Assembly: GCA_014281115.1 (NCBI GenBank)
Contig: JACONQ010000007.1
Span: 124,001-188,000, forward strand
From: Laburnicola sp. R22_1
Lineage: Eukaryota > Ascomycota > Dothideomycetes > Pleosporales > Didymosphaeriaceae
Reading direction: 5' to 3'
Length of the DNA stretch: 64,000 bases
Shown here: positions 11,101-20,999 of the stretch, in pieces
Layout: every line of letters begins with the position of its first letter
How positions within the stretch are numbered: position 1 is the first letter of the stretch
The notes under the pieces: generated by a model
What the model was told of the DNA's origin: nothing
What the model saw: the letters and a program-made list of their open reading frames with translations, nothing else
Database searches by the model: none
Position numbers and translations under genes: made by a program

Positions 11101-12800
11101 TAGCGGGAACCCAAGCCGGCCGTGTTAGAAAATACAGAGGAGAAGTTATGGACAAGGCTAAGATAATAAGAATGCTCGCTAAAGGCTTAAAGCCCCATCG
11201 AAGTCAACTTCCACCTCTGCCAACGTGCCGGACTAAGCTTAAGGATCACCTAATGGGCGAGATGTTCTAAGAGGCTAAACGAGTGCACCTTGCAAGCTAC
11301 TAAGAGATAAAATTATAGTTAGAAATACTATTAAAGAAGATTAAACTAATAGGATAATAGATCCTTAACTATATGTGGGTATACACCTATAAACTTAATA
11401 AGCACTATTGCTTGCTAAAGTGCAAGGCGCGACTAGTTGTTCGAGGCGATTAATAACGCAATATTACCTCGCAAGACACTTACGCAGCCACGCTTACTAG
11501 CTGGTTATTCTGAATGATAATGGCAATAGCAGCTTACTATAATATGGAGCTTAAGTAATACGACGTAACAAATGCGTTCGTCCACGCAATAGTAGATTGA
11601 GAGGTTTATATAAGAATGCCTCAGGGCTATTAAAAGCCTAGAACAATACTATAAGTAAATAAGGCACTATACGGCCTTCGCATTTCACCACTCCTCTGGT
11701 AGAAAGAATTCACAACAACGCTTAAAGCACTAGGCTTTTAGATAGTGCCTTATAAGCTATACTGCCTAATTAAGGATGGAGTTATTGTATTCTTCTATGT
11801 CGACGATATTATACTCGCGTATTACAAGGAGAAAGAAAAAGAAGCTTAATGAGCAATTAAGCGCTTATAAGATAAGTATACTTTTACTAGAGGAAACAAC
11901 CTCTAATGGTTCCTTAGTATAGAAGTTGTATAGGACTAAATAAACTATAAGATTTAACTGTTACAGGCTGCCTACTTAGACAAGATTAGCTAATTAGCAG
12001 ATAGAACGAACATTCCACATAACACTCCTATGGCTGCAATTAAATTACGGCCAAGGAAGGGGTTGGCAATGCTAACTAAGATTAACAAATTTCAACGTAA
12101 GATTGGATTATTGCTCTTTACTGTAGTTACTATAAGGCTAGATATTGCCTTCGCAACTTTATGACTGGCTCGATTTCTATTAAACCTAGGGCCCGATTAC
12201 TAAGACGCAGCAGACTAAGTTCTCCTATACTTTTAAAGCACAAAGCAGCGAGCCCTACAGCTTAGAGGTGACACTAGACTTTAGATTGCAAGCGACGCAT
12301 CTTTTGCTAATAACACAATGGACTGCAAGAGCTCCTAAGGCTATGCTATTAAGCTCTTTAGCGGACTTATCGCCTGGAAGGCTAACAAACAAGATACTGT
12401 AACAATATTAACTACTAAGGCTGAACTGCTGGCTCTTTCTTAGGTAGCTAAGGAAGCACTCTTTGTCTTAAGACTACTCCGCGAACTCTAGATCGAACTA
12501 GACACGCGCACTATTACTATTCAGTGCGACAATAAACAAACTATACGCTTGGTAACTAAGGAGGTTTCCCACCTCTAAACCAAGCTTCGTTATGTAGACA
12601 TTCATAACTACTAGATCCGACAAGAAGTATCTAAGGGCAGGATTAAGGTAGAGTATGTATAGTTAGCAGATATAATCGCCGATGGCCTTACAAAGGTGCT
12701 CCCTAGGAGCAAGTGGGAGGGTTTCCTCCAACAACTTGGATTAGTTAATGTGGAGACTAAGAAGGTAACGAATACCATACCTCTTAAGGAGATTTAAGAG
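8112..12800 (+). pseudogene. Copia-1 gag-pol relic
   Basis: Begins at ATG 8112 (MAQQLYRDPTVTLRDHTDYI). Gag ends near 9240 with a zinc knuckle CPACGQRYSIRDCYY at about 9098. Integrase-core similarity lies at about 10030-10750, reverse transcriptase at about 11370-11950 and RNase H at about 12280-12720 (SDASFANN, ADGLTK). The RT motif FYVDDI is intact at 11794-11811. Several dozen stops interrupt the frame. Nearly all are TAA or TAG at expected Gln or Trp positions, so the element is inactive through RIP and not through indels. Confidence 0.85.
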
Positions 12801-12862
12801 CAACTTGAAGACCTCACAATCGCATAAGTACTAGCTTAAAGAGTTTCCAACCTGAGGGGGTG

Positions 12863-12934
12863 TGTTAGATAGAACGAGCTGTGGTAAGGTTGGATCTGTA
12901 TAATTGAGCAGGGACCACTTGGCTTGGCACACTA
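12863..12934 (+). repeat. Copia-1 3' LTR, left part (72 bp)
   Basis: Matches the first 72 bp of the 5' LTR up to the TA of cacacTA, where element A is inserted. Confidence 0.9.
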
Positions 12935-15096
12935 ACGTAAGCGATCACCGGATGCACACTATCACCGGATGCACGGTCTCCTGCACACGAACCCCTCGTA
13001 CGAAAACCCCAATATCAACCGATTAAGACGACGGATAATCTTCAAGTTTTGGATACAAAGTAAAGAAAGCTATGCGAAAACGAATATTTATTTATCTAAT
13101 CCTGAAACCTTAAGGGGAGCGTGATCTGCCGCCCATTTCGTCCGACTACTGATTTCTGCCTCTTGGAGCATTCCACCACGGTATCCTCTCTTTTCCGCTT
13201 CTGAGGTTTCTTTTCTTCCTTTTGATGATCCTTTTAAAGCTGATTTTCCTGCCGGATTTGTTTATTTACTTGCTGTCGTACAAGATGTTCTTCTTTTTGC
13301 GTTCCTTTTGTTGCAGTTTTTCTTCCCGGGCCTTCCTTCTCTCCTCCCTTCTCTTAAGAGCCTCCTGTGCCTTTCTCTCCTTCTCGGTGGCCCGATTCCG
13401 GCGTCTCTCTTCAGCTTCGGCCTTTTCGAGTTGTTTCTGCCGCTCCAGCTCATTCATACGGCTTCGTACGGCAGCAACTTTAGCGGGAGAGAAGAACTGG
13501 GCCTCTCCAGGCTGTTCTTGGTCAAAAAGTCTAGCCGGCTTCCCTCTTTTCCGCCCTTTTTTCTCATTAACAAGTGCCGTACGAAGCCCTTAGTTTTCAT
13601 GTTTAAGTATTTCGTTTCGTATTGCTAGTTTTTCGCTAGCGCGAATAATTAAATCTATCCCGAGATTGACATCCTCTTTCTCCTTGGAGATCGCCTTTAC
13701 CGCACGACAGAGACCTCGTACAGAGCCTGGGGTAATATGCTTCCTTTCGCTATCGCTTATAATGGGTGACGGGGTCTCCCTTGTAATCTTCTAAAGTACC
13801 TTGCTCTGATCTATGGGGTAGATTCCTGGAGTAGCAAAAGCGGATCGAATATTCTTAACCGTTAACGCCGAATTCCACGCTGTACGAAAGAGAGTCCAAA
13901 AGTTTCGTTTTGTTACTCGAGAGAATCCATAGCTTGACTGAATAAGCCAGTCAATTTCTTTTGAATATGCGGTAGAAAGCGGAGAGAAGATTCCAACGTC
14001 AAGGGGCTGTAATTGGTGCGTTGAATGCGGCAGTAAAATTGCGAGAATAATGTTATGTTGGTCACAAAAGTCAATAAACCGAAGATTAACATAACTCGAG
14101 TGACCGTCCACAAGAAGAAGTCGTTTCGATTTGCCAGCTTTTTCCCTCGTACGAGGCTCAAATATCTTTGAAAGCCAGGACATCCCGAGTTCATCGTTCG
14201 TCCAGCCCTTCTTTAAGACTGCAAAGTATGCATCGTCCAATAAGCCATCGAAATCTTCTAACCAAGTGTCTTAGAGGTCATATGAATCGCCTTGATAGAT
14301 TAAGGCTAGTAGGAGCGCTATTCCATTGGCACAGATTGCTGCAAGAAGGGATATAAACTCCCAACTACCATCTTAATTTGATCCAAGAATTTTCTTCTTC
14401 CGAAGTTGCAGGGTCGATACAATTCTTTTCATCGTACGACATAGGCCAAGAAGAAATCCTTTTTCGTCAAAATTATATATGTTTGAATGGCGAATGCGGT
14501 ACTTTCTGATCTTTTCATTAAGCTAGATGGGAGAAGTAAGCACATGCCTTCGGGTTTCGGATTCCAGAGGAACTAAAGAAGGGAGAAGTCGTACACCTCA
14601 ATAGAAATGCTCAAAGTATACAGAATTATCGGCTACCTTATAGGTTTGGTCGATTCCACGAAGATAAACACTTTTGATCTCGTTTTTGTGCCACTAGCAG
14701 AATCGGCGAACCCAGCATTGTCCAATCGGCTTTCGTACGATCTCCACAATCAAATTTTCTAGGATTTGAGGGGTTGGCGGCATTCCCCAGTCCGAAAGAT
14801 CGGAGATATGCTGTAGAAGAACTTCTTCTTGAGCGTCTGTGAGAAGCTTGTGGTGAGTTGAGTTGGCTTCTTGATTTGAGGTCGTTTTCCCTTTAAAGCG
14901 GCGCATGAGCGTCGTACGATCTAGATTGTATTTTTTAGCGGTGGCAGCAAAATTAACGACTTTTTGCGATTTCAAATCATCAATAGCTAGTTGAATATCG
15001 TCCTCGTTGATCATTTTATCAAATTTTGAAGATGGGGGGTTTTGGTGTGGGAGACCGTGCATCCGGTGATAGCGTGCATCCGGTGATCGCTTACGT
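12935..15096 (-). mobile_element. pogo/Fot1-like DNA transposon A (2162 bp)
   Basis: Terminal inverted repeats of about 42 bp with one mismatch begin ACGTAAGCGATCACCGGATG. The motif ATCACCGGATGCAC occurs twice within each end. The element is flanked by TA at 12933-12934 and 15097-15098. The transposase is on the minus strand. Confidence 0.9.
13266..15014 (-). pseudogene. Transposase of element A (pogo/Fot1-like DDE), broken
   Basis: Starts at ATG 15014 (MINEDDIQLAIDDLKSQK). An N-terminal helix-turn-helix/CENPB-like region is followed by DDE blocks at about 13800-14240 (LLVDGHSSYVN and HSTHQLQPLDVGIF). The coiled-coil, Lys/Arg/Glu-rich tail ends at 13266. The pieces lie in order on one strand but are separated by stops. 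The transposase class (Tc1/mariner-pogo, TA target) agrees with the TA duplications. It is less damaged than the host Copia, consistent with later insertion. Confidence 0.8.
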
Positions 15097-15098
15097 TA

Positions 15099-17229
15099 CC
15101 GAGTCCGTGCACTCAATGCACGCCGTCAGTCAATGCACGCGATCGCGATTTCGTCCCAACTTCGCACCCCCCACAACTCAACGCCACCATGACTATAGAA
15201 GAAGCCCTTGCAGAGCTGGATGCTCTTGACCCTAGCGAAAATTTCTCCTACACAGAAATAGCTAAAAAGCATAGTGTTGCTCGCTCGACGTTGTCGCGCA
15301 AGCACCGAGGTGTCAGCGGGTCGCGTACGGAGGCAGGTTTAGCACGTCGCAATCTTTAACCAGAACAGGAGGCAGAGCTTGTAAAGTATATAGAGGGGTT
15401 GACAGAGCGAAAGCTACCTCCTACAAGAGAGATGGTGCAGAATTACGCGTCTGATATCTCTGGACACCCTGTCTCCGAGAGCTGGGTTACTCGCTTCCTC
15501 CACTGACACCAGGATGAGCTTACATCCTAATGGAGCACTTTAATGGATCGGCAACGCCACGCTGCCGACTCTGGTGATAAGTACAAGGTGTACTTTGAAC
15601 AACTGGGCAGCAAAATCGACTTCTACGAAGTAGCGCCTGAGCATACATCCAATATGGATAAGAAAGGCTTTATGATTGGAGCTGTTGGCAGACAGAAGAG
15701 GATCTTCAGCAAGAGGCTATTTAAGAAGAAGCAGTTTAAGCAGATGCTGCAGGATGGCAATCGCGAGTGGATAAGCTTGTTGGCGTGCGTTTGCGCGGAT
15801 GGTACAGCGTTGCCGCCAGCTCTCATATATGCGGCTGACTCTAAGAACATACAAGACACCTGGGTGGAGGATGTGAAGGTGGGAGAACATATGGCCTTCT
15901 TTGGAGTATCAGGCAGCGGCTGGTCGAATAATGGGCTTGGGCTTGCGTGGCTCTAGCAGGTGTTTGAGCGCTTTACAGCAGCTAAAGCTCGAAGAAAGTA
16001 CCGCCTATTGCTTGTGGATGGCTATAGCAGCCACCTAACAGAAGAGTTTCTAGAGTACTGCTACAGGCAAAAGATACTGTTAGGTATCTATCCACCTCAC
16101 AGCACCCACACGCTGCAGCCACTCGATGTAGTAATGTTCAAGCCTCTTAGCACAGCATACTCAAAGAAGCTAGCAATACGCCTTCACAAGCATCAGGGCT
16201 TAGTGCCTATAACTAAGGCCGACTTCTTTAGCTTGTTTTGGGATGCCTGGATAAGCAGCTTTACTACAAAGAACATCTTTAGCTCCTTTTAGGCAATAGG
16301 TGTACATCCCTTCAACCCCAACGTTATACTCGATCGCTTTACCACTAACAACTCAGACACCTCCAGCAACGCGTCAGAAGAAGCTCCTATATATGGCGGT
16401 GAGGCCTGGCAAAAGTTGAACACAGTCGTAAAACGTGCGTTAAGTAGTGCCTTAGAGAAGGACGCATCTATCATCCGGCAATCGCTCCACCATATGGCTA
16501 TCTAAAACACCCTTTTGCAGAGCGAAAATGAGGGCCTACTCAACGCTCTTACTATTAAGAAAAGAAGAGAGACGAAGGGCAAGTCTCTAGACCTGCTGCA
16601 ACACTATGAGTACTGGGGGCCTTCTATGATGTGGACTCCTCGGTTATTTAGGGAGGCTAAGACCCAAATGAGGCTTGTAAGGGAGGAGAGAGAGGCAGAG
16701 GAGAAGGAAAAAGCCAATATGAAGGAGCTTGCTAAGGCTAATAAGCTATACAACGAAAAGATTGCGCAGGAGAAGTGTGAGAAGCGAAAGAAGGAGAAGG
16801 AAGAGCGTGACCGGTTAGCTACTGTGAAGGCTAAGGAAGTCGCTGAGCGCAAGGCAGAGAGAGAGCGCCAAAAGCAAGCTCGCGACTCTTAAAAAGCTGT
16901 ACAAAAGCCCTCTATAAGCAAGCGCAAGGCGTTACAGAAAGCAGCACCAAGAAAGAAGCAGAAACGTAGTGCTAGGGATGATGTAGGTGGTGCCTCGCGC
17001 ACAGCGCGTACCCCAACACCTCCACACCAAACTAACACTCGCGGCCGCAAAATCCTTCGGCCAAGAAAGTATTGGTGAGACAGTTTATCGCATAGGGCTA
17101 TAGAGTACTCCACCAAGTTATTTTGTGATAATAGCTATGTTGTGTGGCTCTACAGCTTCAAGTTTGTGTAGCCCGTTTTGGTGATGCGCGTGCATTGACT
17201 GACGGCGTGCATTGAGTGCACGGACTCGG
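15099..17229 (+). mobile_element. pogo/Fot1-like DNA transposon B (2131 bp)
   Basis: Inverted termini of more than 40 bp begin CCGAGTCCGTGCACTCAATG and contain a doubled CAATGCACG motif. It is flanked by TA at 15097-15098 and 17230-17231, so the left TA is shared with element A. Confidence 0.9.
15189..17078 (+). pseudogene. Transposase of element B (about 629 codons, with several RIP-type stops)
   Basis: One frame runs from ATG 15189 (MTIEEALAELDALDPSENFS) to TGA 17076-17078, broken only by about seven in-frame stops, mostly TAA or TAG at expected Gln positions. Visible in order are an HTH at about residues 15-45, a second HTH (SESWVTRFLH), and DDE blocks NMDKKGFMIG, LLLVDGYSSH and HSTHTLQPLDVVMFKPL. 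A long charged coiled coil (about 495-565) and a basic tail follow. It is homologous to the transposases of C and D. Confidence 0.85.
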
Positions 17230-17231
17230 TA

Positions 17232-17332
17232 GCGAAGAAGTCAGAACCAGCTAAACACGGTTGGAACAGAACACAATACAATTATCATTATCTATTAAGA
17301 CGCTACATCGCATTTAACTATTAAATCTAACA
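17232..17332 (+). repeat. Copia-1 3' LTR, right part (101 bp)
   Basis: Resumes at GCGAAGAAGTCAGAAC, the base after the TA in the 5' LTR. 72 + 101 = 173 bp, equal to the 5' LTR. It is followed by ACTAT. Confidence 0.9.
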
Positions 17333-18100
17333 ACTATTTTATAGGCCTGTGTTATTACTACTTTACACTCTACCCTTTATATATTATTCTTTAAGGACTA
17401 CTAGTTAGCCTGGCAATCTTAGTATAAGTAGGCGGAAAAATCGCTTAAGGCTGTATACTAATAGTACGTTGACGATAAGGAGGTGGCGGAGAAGGAAGAG
17501 GTCCTAGAGTCCCCTAGTAGATGCAAGGTTTCTGGCGGCGATATTAAGTACAAGGACTCTAATAAGGATCTAATAGCTATTAATCTTAACCTATTTACTA
17601 ATAAACGCTTCTATAAGCGCTTTAAAGGCCTTACTAAAATTGAGACTTATATTAATAATATTAAGGATAATTTATAGGTTGCTAAAAAGGGTGACGTAAT
17701 TAAGGAGCGGCCGCTTAATTAGTAGCTTAATATTAGGCGTACACGTTACCCTACACTATATAAAGTCGCTATTAACTTTCTTATAATACTAGTCACCTTC
17801 TGTAAGTGTAAGAGGTGTTTTAGCCTTGCCAAACAAACAATCACCGCCCTAAGAAACTACCTCTCTCCTTTAACAATCAAAGCCTTGCAATTACAGCGAA
17901 ATTAGGTACAAACCAGAGTAATTTATAGTGAACTTAGCGAACTCTAGAACCTTATAAGCTAACTTAAGGTGCTCTAGGAGCCCTCTAACGCTTAGGTTAC
18001 TGTAGTAACTGCCCCCAATAGTATAGTAACTAACAACGTTAAGGCAGTTACTATTAGGCGACAGTAACTAGTGTAACACCCCTAGTCGACAGTATAGTTA

Positions 18101-18615
18101 GTAGGCACGTGACGGTAGTGTTCACCAGAAAAAGGCCAAAAAACGTTCAGTAACTGACTGTTGGACACACTGCATAGCAAGTGGGTTTTAATGCTCTTAT
18201 ATAAACCGTCGCTTTTTCGATTTTCCACTGTCTATGTCTCCACGGTCTTGCTCCTGAGTCACACTGTGTAGTTTCACCTTGTCGTGTATTCCACTTCACA
18301 ATGTCTCACTGCTTAGTTACTCGGTGGTAGCCCACTGAACCTGTCTTCGAATGTTTCATATATATATTCTTTCACTCTCGCACCTAGTCGGAGAGTCTGA
18401 CTACCCGCTGCGTACCCGTTTCGTCATAAGAGGTGTCCACTGCTTCGCCCTCTTGTTTATATCCCCACAGACTCCCTGTCGCACCCACGTTCAACTTCAA
18501 CTGACTACGCATCTTGAATATACCTGCGCAACCGTCATAACACGACTCCAGGCCTGCTTTATTACTCTCTTTACCTACTCAACCTCCACGCCGCAGTTGC
18601 GCAACCACTTACGCC
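18101..18615 (+). promoter_or_regulatory. Upstream region of the 18616 gene with TATA box
   Basis: Composition returns to normal after hAT-1. TATATAAA lies at 18198-18205. C/T-rich stretches follow from about 18300 to the ATG. A 97-codon frame (18351-18644) overlaps the real start and looks like a leader shadow. An intron in the leader is possible. Confidence 0.4.
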
Positions 18616-20100
18616 ATGAACTCAACCATCCGAGGCGGCAATGACTTGGATCACACCAGTGACGACGATTCAACGGACTCCAGCTTGGATACCGTCGAAG
18701 ATCAACTCAACGACCCCCCACCCTTCGACTCGCACTCCCGCCAGCGTGTCCCAACGCGGCAGGCTCCCGATCCGGAGCCAAATGAGTCCACCCCAAAGGC
18801 CCCCACCGACCCTGATTACGAAGACGAGAACGCCAATCGTCCTGCCAGCGGCTACGGTCAGGCCTTCGATCCCCGCCTCGCAGCCATCCAGCACGTACGG
18901 ATTGTCCCCCGGCCACGCCCATTGCCATCACTTGGTCGCAACATAACCGTGGGCTCGCTGAAGAGGATGCTGGAATCGGGTCGACTGGACATGGACCAAC
19001 TATCTGATCAGCATATGCGGTTGGTGGGAGACATGTTGAAGAATCCCGATGTACCGACCGAATTTCCTCACGTGAGGCCAGAGGACGTGCGGGCTCCGGG
19101 TGATATCCCCGAAAGCCATCGTCGCCGCCGCCGTCACGAGGGCGATGGGGGTTACGAAGAAGACGAGGAGCTAGAGGATGGTGACGTATCCATGCAGCTT
19201 TCCTATCAGCGTAGGCCTCTTTCCTTCGAGCTTAACTTGAGTGCTGGATCCATCGAGAAGCACTACAACAAGGAGCAGCTGATTCAGGTCTTGGTGGCGG
19301 CTGGTAAGAACAGGGAGGAGCTCAAGGGGTGGAAGAAGCTGGGGCTGGCTACCGAGTGGGTGAAACTGAGGGACGAGCGTCGTCGGGTTCACGGAATGGG
19401 AACGGTGGAAATGGCCGAGGCTTCTGGCGGTGAGGACGACAACCGTGATGACGGCGACACCAACGAAGATACGCTTGCCTTCGAAGAGGCCGCTGGCGGC
19501 GCTGACGGCGGCCCTATGAGCCTCGCCATGGTGTTTGATAACGTCGGCGGCAATAACCCCGCGCGAGCAAGCAACCCTCCGACTGACAACGGCGAGGGGC
19601 CAGTGGACCAAGGAAAAGGCAATCGCAAAGCTCCAGCGACCGGCGGAGGAACCACGAAGAACTCACCCCCGAAGAAGAAACTGACCTGGGTTGACAGCAT
19701 GAATGTTTGTACTCTTAAACAAAAGTATCCCCGCGCCGAGTTTATCCGAATACTGACTGAGGATGGCTGCTTCAGGCAGGAGTGGAGTAAACTCAACCTG
19801 GAGGGTCTTGCGCAGAAGTACGTGGATCGACGGACCGAGCGACGAACGGAGCAGGATTTGGACGCATCTGACAATGAGGTTGCAGCGGAACCGAGCACTA
19901 GATCCCGGAAGCGTCCTCGCCAGCAAGACTCAGGAGAATCGAGCACTGGGGATCGGATCATCGATGATGTGGATATGATTATGCAAGATGCAGAAGAATT
20001 GAGCGTGCACAACGACTCCGAGGAATCCTCAGACGAAGACGAGTATCAGCTTTCCCCAAAGAAGGCCAAGGTCGGCAGTTCTTTCATCCTCCCTGCTTGA
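18616..20100 (+). CDS. Acidic, probably nuclear protein of unknown function (494 aa)
   Basis: Intact frame from the first ATG to TGA. Family not recognised. The N-terminal 100 residues are disordered (Asp, Ser, Pro). Two related segments of about 50 residues lie at about 206-256 and 361-410. They share a pattern of a leading Leu/Ile-Lys helix, a middle Leu/Ile-rich helix, a Trp (GWKKLGL / EWSKLNL) and a final VxxRxERR. A weaker relative lies at about 110-142. Basic clusters HRRRRRH, PPKKKLTW and SRKRPRQQ are NLS-like, and the C-terminal 60 residues are very acidic. Repeated helical pieces with NLSs suggest DNA or chromatin binding, but that is inference. The gene sits alone between two transposon stacks and shows no stop-type RIP damage. 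Confidence 0.7.
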   Translation: MNSTIRGGNDLDHTSDDDSTDSSLDTVEDQLNDPPPFDSHSRQRVPTRQAPDPEPNESTPKAPTDPDYEDENANRPASGYGQAFDPRLAAIQHVRIVPRPRPLPSLGRNITVGSLKRMLESGRLDMDQLSDQHMRLVGDMLKNPDVPTEFPHVRPEDVRAPGDIPESHRRRRRHEGDGGYEEDEELEDGDVSMQLSYQRRPLSFELNLSAGSIEKHYNKEQLIQVLVAAGKNREELKGWKKLGLATEWVKLRDERRRVHGMGTVEMAEASGGEDDNRDDGDTNEDTLAFEEAAGGADGGPMSLAMVFDNVGGNNPARASNPPTDNGEGPVDQGKGNRKAPATGGGTTKNSPPKKKLTWVDSMNVCTLKQKYPRAEFIRILTEDGCFRQEWSKLNLEGLAQKYVDRRTERRTEQDLDASDNEVAAEPSTRSRKRPRQQDSGESSTGDRIIDDVDMIMQDAEELSVHNDSEESSDEDEYQLSPKKAKVGSSFILPA

Positions 20101-20727
20101 GCCCATTATGAAGAGCGAATTGTGGTATGGATATGAAAATGGATCTGGTTCACCATCCCCATACCTCTTGGAGAATCGTTTTAATTCAAGGTTGTTTGAG
20201 CGAAGAGTGTGTTGTTTGTAGAACAACAATATATGATTATTAGATCACCAGATGTCTCATTGATACTCACAATCTGCTTGCTTCCCCGTTGAGGCGTAGG
20301 GGTTTCCACTATGTAGCTAATTGGACATGCTCTTGCATGCTCACTTGTAGGAACAAACAAGGCGCCCGTTCCGCATTCCTGGACGAGTTCCACTTGGTGC
20401 TTGTCTGGTCGTGAAAACTCCTGCCGGCAGATCTGACACGTTTGAGGGGTACGTGAAGCTTTAAGGGCGCTCGCAAGCACATAGGAAGATGTATGCTTAT
20501 ATGTGAGCGGCTGCGAATATGTGGGAGCCGGTGGACAGACGCGGCGACGTCACACCTGCTTTATTGGAGCTCATGAAACGCATATGAATAGCAACCAGAA
20601 AGCACGTATTGTTCGTGTCCACGCAGATCTTGTGCAGCTCAAAGGAGCTAACCAAATACGGCCTAGCGAGGTGCTTATACGTGGAGTTCAGCTCAGGCAT
20701 CAGCCTAGAGAACTGCGCATTCTATCT
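20101..20727. other. Spacer with a possible minus-strand exon
   Basis: No certain gene. A minus-strand open stretch at about 20245-20550 has a CxxC motif (TCQICRQEFSRPDKH) and ends at a good donor-like GTGAGT near 20270, so it may be an exon of an unrecognised or broken gene. The plus frame 20485-20727 is also open. If Copia-2 and one TATCT are removed, it would join in frame to the ankyrin gene. Confidence 0.25.
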
Positions 20728-20879
20728 TGTTAGTGTGGAGTACGATATCACATAATACCACCAACCTGATGTAGACTAGTTGCTGATCACGATTCTGCTA
20801 CTTAAGCAGTTTCTCTGTTCAGCTTGTTACAATCAACTCAGTCTCTCATTCCTAATTACTACCCTACTTATCCCTTATA
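20728..20879 (+). repeat. Copia-2 5' LTR
   Basis: Starts TGTTAGTGTGGAG. The terminal CA has become TA. The sequence just after it (GTTATGAGCCCAGC) is the candidate primer-binding site, but no tRNA match was verified. Confidence 0.93.
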
Positions 20880-20999
20880 GTTATGAGCCCAGCCTACGCT
20901 TAATTCGACTGCAGTTCACACTCTACCTACTTACTACACACGCGCTTTCCACAATAGAGATTAACTCAATAAGCTCTAGTTTGCCACAATAAGCAACAA

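Larger units (their letters stand above)
7907..17332 (+). mobile_element. Copia LTR retrotransposon (Copia-1), with two DNA transposons nested in its 3' LTR
   Basis: It is flanked by the 5-bp duplication ACTAT (7902-7906 and 17333-17337). The 5' LTR (7907-8079) and the rebuilt 3' LTR (12863-12934 plus 17232-17332) are both exactly 173 bp. They start TGTTAG and end in CA after RIP-type drift. I count nine differences between them, all transitions. A purine-rich tract (CCTGAGGGGGTG) abuts the 3' LTR. The internal order is gag with zinc knuckle, protease, integrase, RT and RNase H, which is the Copia order. Confidence 0.92.
6830..17995 (+). pseudogene. hAT transposase relic (segments 6830-7906 and 17338-17995)
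   Basis: Translating the plus strand past stop codons shows hAT family blocks. At about 6850-6890 there is a segment containing LDVWTSSNHYSFL. At about 7120-7260 comes an Asn/Arg-rich block ending in CYASYIINLI. After Copia-1, at about 17740-17860, the C-terminal dimerisation (hATC) block contains RCFSLAKQTITA and YLSPLTIKALQLQRN. Nearly all in-frame stops are TAG or TAA where the family has Gln or Trp codons, as RIP would produce. The halves are colinear when Copia-1 and one ACTAT are removed. In the family, this protein cuts and pastes the element through its terminal repeats. Confidence 0.75.
6406..18092 (+). mobile_element. hAT-family DNA transposon (hAT-1), RIP-degraded and split by Copia-1
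   Basis: TA-rich block with a recognisable hAT transposase on the plus strand in two halves, interrupted exactly by Copia-1 and its 5-bp target duplication ACTAT. Ends are tentative. An 8-bp direct repeat TATAGTTA at 6398-6405 and 18093-18100 matches the hAT target duplication length. However, clean terminal inverted repeats could not be confirmed after mutation. An alternative left end is near 6452, where TAGGGATAAGTTA resembles the inverse of the sequence near 18080. Confidence 0.65.
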
